A DNA stretch of 64,000 nt from Paratinospora sagittata (lineage: Eukaryota > Streptophyta > Magnoliopsida > Ranunculales > Menispermaceae), in assembly GCA_035771175.1 (NCBI GenBank), contig CM069612.1:27324987-27388986 (forward strand), read 5' to 3'. The position numbers were made by a program, and so were the translations under genes. The notes beneath the pieces were generated by a model. The model saw only the letters and a list, made by a program, of their open reading frames with translations. It was not told the origin of the DNA and did not search any database. Position 1 is the stretch's first letter. Every line of letters begins with the position of its first letter. Positions 56,560 through 64,000 of this stretch are shown piece by piece.

Positions 56560-57019
56560 TAAATTTTTATATATCTTTTGAAAACAGTAGATTCCAGAAA
56601 CAAGAGGTCTCCTCCCTTTGTAAACAATTGGACTCTCATTTTCTAACATGACTAGCTATTACAGTATAGAAGACATGATCAAATTCAATAGCTTTTTATG
56701 GTTGAATGATAGTTTATAATGTTGGGACTGTGTTGAGTTCAAGTATCAGAAAAAATCACGAGTCTCTACAGGCCGATGTAGATCAATGACCTACCGTACC
56801 TTAGACTTTGGAGAGTAGATTATATGGTATGTGGTATATGTAAATTGGCTTGAAACGCCTTATTTCTCTAAGCCATACAGCTACCTTAGCTAGATCAAAA
56901 ATATAATATTGGGAATTAATAAGGTATATAGCTACCTTATTTCTTCCTTATATTGGAAGGGGGCTTAGTAAAATATTGCTGTATGTCTAACATCCACTCA
57001 TCTGGATTATATATATATA

Positions 57020-57050
57020 CTAGTGAGTGTGTACGTGCAACGCACGTGAT
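57020..57050 (-). mobile_element. Helitron 3' terminus (candidate)
   Basis: Read on the minus strand, a hairpin ACGTGC-GTT-GCACGT is followed about 10 nt later by CTAG and then T. This is the standard Helitron 3' end (short hairpin, CTRR, insertion before T). The body would extend rightward on the plus strand. The 5' TC end was not located. Confidence 0.5.
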
Positions 57051-57229
57051 GCCTTTTTTTATATTTTAAATTAATTATTTAAAACAAACTTTTTCAATCT
57101 ACTCATCTCTTTTATTCCGTGAACATAAACACATGTAAGCCTGTAAAAGCTTTGCAAATTTATTGACAATAAACCTGAAAGATTTTATTAAAGTGATTTA
57201 ATCACTGAGTATACGTTAAAATGATTCAT

Positions 57230-57415
57230 CAGGGTATTGACTCGATGGTCAGGAGGTGAGAGCGAGGTTAAGGAGGTCTCAAGTTCGAATCTTGGTTTGG
57301 CGAGTTTTCCATCCTAGGTATCAGGACTGATGCATGGTGGGTGCGTGTAGGTCCCCAGTGAATTAGTTAGTTCCTAGGATTAGATACACTGCTCAAAAAA
57401 AAAAAAGACAAAAAA
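57230..57415 (+). mobile_element. tRNA-derived SINE
   Basis: An A-box-like TGACTCGATGGTCAGGAGG and B-box-like CAAGTTCGAATCTTG are followed by CCCCAGTGAATTAGTTAGTT and an A12 tail. The target-site duplication is not clear. Confidence 0.65.
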
Positions 57416-58376
57416 AAAGATAATCAATATTTAAAATTTTTTGGGTACTTATTAAAGAAAATATGTAAGTTACTTTAGGCATTGGGAAGCCTTCAAGAGA
57501 AGGAGAGTGTTAAGGATTTAACTCAAATATGTGTAAATGATTAAGTTTCATCAATTGCATGTATCGGTTAAATCAAACATTAAAAAAAAAGAGATGGAAA
57601 CTGGGAAGATGGGTTGGTTAGACTTTAATTATTCTAAAAATACCCCTTAACTATTTATAATATGGGTTGAAAATCAAGATTTCTAATAGATAAAAAAAAA
57701 TGGTATTATGAAACTTATGATAAAATCAACACACTGTCAATTCAATAAGAAATTTTGACTTTATAAATAATATATGTTACGACACCCCTGACGTCATGAC
57801 CCACACATGTTACAATATAGATAAGCGTCTCTAAAGCCATGCAGATACAATTAATTGTGCGCCCATTTTTAGAGTTTAGTTAAATTAATTACCTAGAGCT
57901 TCTTACTTGGAATACCATGAAATTAAAACAAAATCTTAAGTCTTAAGTTGCCATGCATATAGCTATTTCCTTCATTAATGGAACCCACAAGAGAATATAT
58001 ATAACAAAAAGAAAAGTAGATTTGTCACTTAAGAAAGACAAGATATATATATGTACATTTTTTTTTCCTTTGCCTTTCATATGGAACTAGAGCTAGCTAA
58101 TTATTAGGAAAGACTACATAAATATATAAAGAAAACTTAGAAGTGACATGAGCTCATTCTAAAGGTCTTGCCGTTTTTCCTCCTTGTCTTTTTCCTATCT
58201 TTTGCCCATTTGCATAACATATTTCTAACCTATTTTGTCAAAGGTCTTCCCTTAGATTAACCTGAGATTAATGAAAAGAAAAACCCGAAAGTGATCCACT
58301 TTAGTAACATAATGACCATTAAGTATATGTTACACTTGAAACATTTTAAGACCACAAGCTTTTAAATCTGCAAAGA
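57416..58376. other. 3' flank of the SCL32-type gene
   Basis: AT-rich DNA without a recognisable gene; the right end should hold the 3' untranslated region of the GRAS gene. Confidence 0.4.
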
Positions 58377-59741
58377 TCATGAACATGGGACCCAAGCTGT
58401 TGCATAGACAGAATTGTGACCCTTCCATGTGAGAACCAGCATCTCATCTTCCTTCTTCATTCCCCACCCACTTGCATGCTCATCTAATAAACACTTCACT
58501 TCACTAACTGTTTCTTCACTGAATGGAACACTTAGAAAATTGACATTCTTCATTCTTTGCACCATTCTAATACCTGATTCTGATCTCTCAATTCTTTGTA
58601 TCCCTTCAAAACCTATGATGTTCTCAATCTTATGCCCCACATCAGCTTCATATTGCATCCTCTGCCCACTTTCCTTGGGCAAAAACGTCTCAAATGCATC
58701 AAACGGTATCCATAAATAATTAACACATGCCGTAATCCTCGATGTCAAGCTTGGAGAGTCTAAATCTGCATCTTCATCAACTACAATAACAATATGTGGA
58801 TTAAGACCCCTAATCATCTCTAGGAAGTTGTCCCTAATTCCCATATCCTCGTCATCTGCACTGTTAATGTTTTCGCCACCTCCTGGTTCATCGGGTAAAT
58901 ATCTTAGCCAGTTTTGGCAATTGATTACTAGGGTTTCATCATCTCTTAGATTTAGCAAGGAAGGATCCAACTGACCCAAGAGAAAATCTAGGTGAAAGCT
59001 TGAGGAGTCAGCTGTACCATTAGGTGTAAGAGAAGATCTAGAGCCATTAATCACGTGAAATACAAAGGGCACATCCCTTAACTTGGCGAAATTAGTGAGT
59101 CGTAAGCCCACTTCTTCGGCTGAAATGTTCACCAACGGAGGAACTTGTGGCCTACAAGATGGCACGGTGATTCGAAGGGAGGGCGGGCCTTCAGGCCTCT
59201 TGGCTAAGGTGTCAATAAGGGTAGGCCATTGCATACAATGTGTGATGCTAAGATCCAAGATATGAACCTTTGAGTGCCCTTGAATAGCCCTGCATATAGC
59301 GCCATTTGATGCGCAAAAACCGAATCGATGCCAAGGGATTAGGTCCACATACCCTGCGAGTTGGGTTAAGGACATTAGCCTATTACTTTGAGAAATCTGA
59401 AGGATATTGGTGGCATGGAGATTCATGGCTGTGGAAGGGCAAACTCTAGCTGTCCTATAGATGAGTGCCCTTAGGAACCATGAGGCGAGCCTTTGGTTAG
59501 GATCCCCTATTGAAGACTCAACGTTGTTGAGCACCCACATGACCTGTTGAGCGAAGGTAACATCATTGCTTTCGAGGGCACTTGCACAGTGGAGGAGAAG
59601 CTTTTCTATACAAGCTCCATCAAGGTTTCCACGGCAGCCATTAAGAGCACCTGATAATGAGCTTTGTGGGTTGCTGAACAAAGTTGGATTGGGGAGAGAG
59701 ACTGGAACCGTAGAAGCGCCTCTAAGCTCGGCGGCCCTCAT
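58377..59741 (-). CDS. SCL32: GRAS-family transcription regulator, SCL32 type
   Basis: A single-exon gene of 454 residues, normal for GRAS genes. After a short variable N-terminus (to about residue 38) the GRAS domain runs to the end. It has LHRI from ACIEKLLLHCASALESND, then the VHIID motif as KVHILDLS (residues 158-165) with QWPTLIDTLAKRPEGPPSLR. The LHRII/PFYRE region includes VGLRLTNFAKLRDVPFVFHV, ENIIGFEGIQRIERSES. The SAW motif ends the protein (SGWGMKKEDEMLVLTWKGHN then YATAWVP). The short N-terminus and the phrase LIPWHRFGFCASN point to the SCL32 subgroup. GRAS proteins are nuclear and usually act with DNA-binding partners; the specific targets of SCL32 are not visible here. No DELLA or miR171 target motif is present. 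Confidence 0.93.
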   Translation of the reverse strand: MRAAELRGASTVPVSLPNPTLFSNPQSSLSGALNGCRGNLDGACIEKLLLHCASALESNDVTFAQQVMWVLNNVESSIGDPNQRLASWFLRALIYRTARVCPSTAMNLHATNILQISQSNRLMSLTQLAGYVDLIPWHRFGFCASNGAICRAIQGHSKVHILDLSITHCMQWPTLIDTLAKRPEGPPSLRITVPSCRPQVPPLVNISAEEVGLRLTNFAKLRDVPFVFHVINGSRSSLTPNGTADSSSFHLDFLLGQLDPSLLNLRDDETLVINCQNWLRYLPDEPGGGENINSADDEDMGIRDNFLEMIRGLNPHIVIVVDEDADLDSPSLTSRITACVNYLWIPFDAFETFLPKESGQRMQYEADVGHKIENIIGFEGIQRIERSESGIRMVQRMKNVNFLSVPFSEETVSEVKCLLDEHASGWGMKKEDEMLVLTWKGHNSVYATAWVPCS

Positions 59742-59936
59742 GTCGAGTTGTATAAGTAAGCCTAGGATAAGGGAAGATTATTAGGGCTGGGGTCCTTTGG
59801 TTCCAAAGTGCATGAGAAGCTTTAAGAGCTGATGTTGCTAATGGTGGTCTTTCTTGGACACGCGGCTTATTATCATTGGTTTAAGAGGATTTAAGGGGCT
59901 AGAGTTTATCTTATTAATGAAGATGATGCTATTAGC

Positions 59937-59967
<31 letters not shown>

Positions 59968-60412
59968 CTTAGCAGGATGGAGAAAGAACTCTGAAAGAAT
60001 GGGTTTCTAGATAGACGAGGAAAGCTAGTCTGTTTTCTTCTAGGACCATATAAATATATATATATACTTACTTTCATTAAGCATCTCCACGGATACCAGT
60101 ATATTAAACATAGCTAAATAATTATGTACTAGCAAGGAAACAGACAAGTTTGCATTTCATTTATTTTTACAATGTTCATGTCTTTTTTTTTGGTCTCCCT
60201 AGGGTTCCCATGTCCCCTTGTTAGCTCGATTCATCGACCGCAAATTTTAGCTGCGAAAATTAATTGTCTCTAATCTTCTAATGATTATGGGTCTTAATCC
60301 AACATGCCAATCTTAAATATTAAAAAACCAAAAAGGATTTATAAATGTGGTTCCTTTTTAATTATTTGGTGTGAGTGTTATCTTTAGCTCTTAATTACCA
60401 AAGCTAGCTAGA
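59742..60412. other. Upstream region of the SCL32-type gene
   Basis: Probable promoter and leader of the GRAS gene; a TATA-like TATAAATATATATATA run lies near 60048-60065. No other gene is seen. Confidence 0.4.
59935..59966. repeat. (GATA)n microsatellite
   Basis: Eight GATA-type units lie about 200 bp upstream of the SCL32-type start, within its probable promoter or leader. Confidence 0.85.
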
Positions 60413-60629
60413 GCTAGAGAACCCATCGGGTTGCAGCACAGTTGGTGAGGGCAGCTGCGTTTTAGTGGGTTGAATGGTTACGGGTTCGAGTCCCACTATG
60501 ACATGTATTGATGGGAAGGTGTTAGCTATTCATCTTCTTGGGGCGCCGAACTCTATATTAGTCTCGCCCTGCAAAGGAATTAGCTGAGGACACTAAAAGG
60601 TTTAGGACCCAAAAAAAAAAGAAAAAAAA
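60413..60629 (+). mobile_element. tRNA-derived SINE
   Basis: AAGCTAGCTAGA at 60401-60412 recurs at 60630-60641 (target-site duplication). It has an A-box-like GCAGCACAGTTGGTGAGG, a B-box-like TACGGGTTCGAGTCCC and an interrupted A-rich tail. Confidence 0.85.
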
Positions 60630-60641
60630 AAGCTAGCTAGA

Positions 60642-61224
60642 TAATTTTTAGTACTGCATGATTTGGTCTTTATTCCAGTTTAGGTAATTTAGTGATGAAA
60701 AGTTGATTAGGAAGTAGAGAGAGTAGGTTAAAGAGGCAGGTCTTAGCTAGCCGGCCTCTAATTTGTCTCCTGTGTTTATGAGTTCCCAACAGAGACAAAT
60801 TAATACTAATATTAATGTTTATTAATTAAACTATATAATTGAGGCATTTTCTTAATTAATGAGTTCATGAGTGAATGATTGGTACCTCTGATATATCATT
60901 CTCATCCTTCAAGAAACCTCATCAATGAGATGGTGAATTTTGTTCTTTTTTCCATGTAATTCCATCAGAAAGGACACGTTAAGACCCCCCCTTGTTATAA
61001 GAAGATATATACTTCTGGAACCAACACGTGATTACAAAAAATGTTAACAAGGACATCTTTGTACTCGTTTGGATGTGCATAGATATTCTAATATATATAA
61101 TCATCCCTAATCGTGTTTATAGACGGTCTGATGGGGTCGAGATTTGTGAATACAAATCCCAAAGAACTATAAGACACATTTATTTTCCTTTAATTAATTA
61201 AGAACGTCTACCATCTCTACATGT
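60642..61224. other. Gene-free stretch
   Basis: No coding frame, RNA gene or transposon was recognised. Confidence 0.4.
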
Positions 61225-61364
61225 AGATTAATGGTAATTTGTATGTACTTTCTCTTTTGGATTATTACCCAATTTGGGGTGGGTTAATATGTAGAGATTA
61301 ATGGTAATTTGTATGTACTTTCTCTTTTGGATTATTACCCAATTTGGGGTGGGTTAATTTATGA
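61225..61364. repeat. Tandem duplication of a 70 bp unit
   Basis: The unit starting AGATTAATGGTAATTTGTAT and ending GGGTGGGTTAAT is repeated twice (61225-61294 and 61295-61364), nearly without change. This suggests a recent event. Confidence 0.92.
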
Positions 61365-62554
61365 GTAATCATTAACTAACAAATTTGTCAAATACATTTT
61401 GTTGCTATTGCCCTTCGGAGTTGTTAGATCTTTTCAAATTTTGTGTTAATGTGTGCTTTAAGGTTATCTAACAACTCTTAAGGACAATGCCAATAACTTA
61501 TGCTTAAAAAGTATGTTTTTAAAGTATTTTCCTTAATTTATGATTCGCTCTGTTAAAAAGTACTTAACTGTGCGAAAATGAGATTATTTCCCTGCCCGTC
61601 CTTCTAATTCTATGAGTTTGTTCTTTAGTGGGAACATTTTAATTTAATACAGAAGTAGCCAAAAGAATCCAATGTACAAGTGGAAATTATAATTAATATG
61701 AACCAATTACAAGTGAAAGATTTAATTTGTTGGATTTTCCTTTATGTATTCAAAATCAGCCAAATTAAGCAATGAAGAAGTCTTCATTATCCATGCATAT
61801 TGTTCCATTCCATACATATGGGAAGCACATAAAAAACACCCCCAAAGCCTCTTAAGAGTGCTCTTTTTGTTCTATTTCTTGGCCTCAAGAAGTGAGTCTA
61901 CTAGTACGAAGCAAATATAGTGAAATAATTCAATCTTTAGCAATGATAGGATTGATGGTGACAGCATAGATGACATATGAAACAAGGAAAACTCCAAACC
62001 TCACTAGTTCCAATCAAGCAAATAAGATAAGCTAACTAGCATTGCAGTTTTCACCCAAAACTCCGGCCTAAAATTTATATGAGCTTCTCCCTTTTGTCGT
62101 CGCTATACTACTCATACACGTAAATGTTGTCTCGAGGTTGAAGAAGTAGTTGAGCTTTATTTTTTAGCGAGCTTGAATATCAACTAGTATTAATATTGTC
62201 TCTATTAACTACAGTTAGGTTTATCAGTGTTTTACTCCGAAAGGCCTTATTAAGGAGTCATTTATCATCACGAGCGTATCAAAGTTGGGTTTTAATTATG
62301 AGCTCACACTAGCTCCATGTCAACCTGTTCTAGTCCCAACCAAGTCATCAGCTTTGGTATCACTATTAAAGGGCTTAGATCTTAACTAGTATCAATATGT
62401 CCTCGTTAACCACCTGCAGCCCACCTACAAACCTAAGCGTGGGGTTTAGTAAAAAAAAGAAATCCACATTAATCATAAATGATGAACTCTTCAGTTTCCA
62501 ACTGGAGACTATTATTTCAATTTGCACCTATTCAACACTAACAAGTTCGCCAAC
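61365..62554. other. Gene-free stretch
   Basis: AT-rich. Two short segments (near 62175 and 62385) share TCAACTAGTATxAATATxGTC, also seen near 54470, so they belong to a dispersed repeat. No gene is seen. Confidence 0.4.
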
Positions 62555-62830
62555 GGCTGGTGGCTCACCTAGTTAAGCATCTACCTCTCCTCATGAGGTA
62601 AAGGGTTCAAGTATCTTAGCCTTATTCGAGTTAAGAAATTGTTGTAGCCCTACGAGGGCTTGTTGTGGCTCTATTGTGCCTTGTTGCATATATTTGTTCC
62701 TATGTAAAAGTAATTAGACTACCCTTATTTTTGGGACTTGTCCTATGATTTGGCTCCTACCTTTACCAATTGATGCAAACATTGTATATATTAAACGAAC
62801 CTACCTATCCTTAATAATAAAAAGAAAAAT
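62555..62830 (+). mobile_element. tRNA-derived SINE
   Basis: The head GGTGGCTCACCTAGTTAAGC, CCTCATGAGG and AAAGGGTTCAAGTATC mimics a tRNA with A- and B-boxes. It is followed by TTGTAGCCCTACGAGGGCTT and ends in a TAATAATAAAAAG-like tail. Same family as 53215-53330. Confidence 0.6.
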
Positions 62831-62967
62831 CATAAATTAATAATAATTTGGGCCTGGGCCCCTTCTTGGTTGAATATTCAACCCTAAAGCCCAGTTTAAA
62901 ATCCAAGTCCACAGTTAAGCCCACGATTATTTATTTATTATAAAAGTTAATTAATTAGGTGAGTTAA

Positions 62968-64000
62968 GGGTCCAACTATTTTCACTCACCTATTTCTATA
63001 TCTTCACCCACCTCATCTAAAAAGTAAAAAGACAAAAAAATTCTCATGTAAAATTACCAAAAAGGACACCTATTAAACTCCTTAAACCTTTAAACCTCTC
63101 TCTTCACCCCACCCATCAACCATTCAACTCCTATCCAAACCCTAAAACTATTCAATCCCCCAAAAAATTTCAATCTTCGATCTTGTGATTTTAAAATGAC
63201 AAGCACGTCTTCAACTGTTCGCAAGTTATTGGGGAAGTGTTCAAAGTGTTGGAAGTGTGCACCGTCAAGCAAGCCGTTCGACCAACAATGGAAAAAGATT
63301 TAAGTTGTTCTTCATCTCCTAAGGTACGTGCATTTGGTATCTATACTATTTTTATGCAAAAACAAACCTAAAATCGAGGCGGGAAGGGGGCAAAAATGGA
63401 TTTCGAAATACAAAAAATTGCCTCTAGAATCGTTCTGTCCGACCTATTGTGGACGGATAGAAAGGGTGGTGTCCGACCACTATAGATCGGACACAAAAGA
63501 AAATGTTCGTCCATGAATGGTCAGACAGAACAAAATAAAACATAGCAAATGTTTTGTCCGACCTGTCTGAATCGGACAAAACATTTCATGTCCGACCCTG
63601 ACAGGTCAGACAAACCATTTTTTGTGTTTTTTTAAGGTTTTTTTTTTGTTTTCTTGTTTTATTTTGTATGTAATACTAATATTGATTTGTAATTCATCAG
63701 GATGATGAGGGATTTGATGAATCCAAAATTATTGGCAATGAGTTGGTGTTAGTTCGAAATTACACTGATGAGTTCACAATCGATATTGTGTTTAAGAGTA
63801 AGGCCGAACTTATTGCATGGACAAGGGAAGTAGGCCATGCAAATGGTTTTGTTAGCGTGATCAAGAGCTCGAATGCAAGAGGGACGAAGGGTAGGCGACC
63901 GAGAATCAAGTTTGCATGTGAGAGGTACGGTGTGTATAACCTGAAAGACACAAATAAGAAGATAGTGAATAAAACCTCATCGAAGATGTGTAATTTTCCA
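62968..64000. mobile_element. MULE-type element, left end and gene, cut by window edge
   Basis: The left end, GGGTCCAACTATTTTCACTC, continues into sequence shared with the non-autonomous element at 49919-50722. It carries the FAR1/MULE-type gene starting at 63288. The right end is outside the window. Confidence 0.6.
63288..64000 (+). CDS. FAR1/MULE-type transposase-related protein, 5' part
   Basis: Two exons are seen: 63288-63323 (MEKDLSCSSSPK, then donor GTACGT) and 63701 to beyond the window. They are joined in phase by an acceptor after AATTCATCAG. The second exon reads DDEGFDESKIIGNELVLVRN, VFKSKAELIAWTREVG, NGFVSVIKSSN and RPRIKFACERYGVYNLKD. The FKSKAEL-W-R then GFVxVIKS then CERYGVY order is the N-terminal DNA-binding-type domain shared by MULE transposases and FAR1-related proteins. 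No stop occurs up to the edge. The intron is packed with GTCCGAC/GTCGGAC-like repeats. Because it sits inside a MULE-like end, I favour a transposon gene over a domesticated regulator. The catalytic region lies outside the window. Confidence 0.72.

Noticed and set aside
62555..62620. Possible tRNA-Met gene (CCTCATGAGG anticodon-like loop)
   Set aside because: No acceptor stem pairs, and the sequence continues into a SINE body shared with 53215-53330.

Overview
This is nuclear DNA from a flowering plant, almost certainly a eudicot. Genes are spliced with GT-AG introns, the intergenic DNA is AT-rich, transposons and tRNA-derived SINEs are abundant, and the proteins are plant-specific families (GRAS, NPH3, RWP-RK, TPS-b terpene synthase, fasciclin-like AGP). 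There is nothing bacterial or organellar. I cannot name the species from the sequence.

Seven intact nuclear genes can be modelled. They are a KIC/PBP1-type single EF-hand protein (2.8-3.1 kb, minus), an uncharacterised tail-anchored protein in 4 exons (7.1-9.6 kb, plus), an mRNA cap guanine-N7 methyltransferase in 13 exons (10.5-18.1 kb, minus), cytosolic ribosomal protein L8/uL2 in 2 exons with a 6.2 kb intron (24.2-31.1 kb, plus), an ORRM2-like mitochondrial RRM protein in 4 exons (38.7-43.1 kb, plus), an NPH3-family protein of the At3g22104 type in 3 exons (46.1-48.9 kb, minus) and an SCL32-type GRAS regulator (58.4-59.7 kb, minus). A FAR1/MULE-type gene begins near the right edge and runs off it. 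Two tRNA genes are present: Ser(AGA) at 5.16 kb and intron-containing elongator Met(CAT) at 56.5 kb.

Broken genes are a fasciclin-like arabinogalactan pseudogene (5.5-6.2 kb), a TPS-b terpene synthase pseudogene (35.3-37.0 kb) and a rearranged RKD (RWP-RK) locus (20.4-23.9 kb). At the RKD locus a candidate amino-terminal half lies on the plus strand and the RWP-RK half on the minus strand. Between them sits a 1,013 bp hAT-like element, and 339 bp inverted arms and copied intron segments surround them. This is the most interesting part of the window.

Mobile DNA fills much of the rest. The L8 intron holds a LINE fragment interrupted by two abutting PIF/Harbinger elements. LINE RNase H remnants lie at 19.2-20.3 and 31.4-31.7 kb. 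A copia-like solo LTR at 32.2 kb sits between two copies of a 117 bp repeat. One MULE-family element is non-autonomous (49.9-50.7 kb) and one carries a gene (from 63.0 kb). A three-copy MITE family, a possible Helitron end (57.0 kb) and several SINEs, some with clear target-site duplications, complete the picture.

The intact genes are unrelated housekeeping or regulatory genes and show no pathway clustering. I saw no convincing multi-gene novel system. The strongest leads are the RKD rearrangement, the nested PIF insertions in the L8 intron and the uncharacterised tail-anchored protein.
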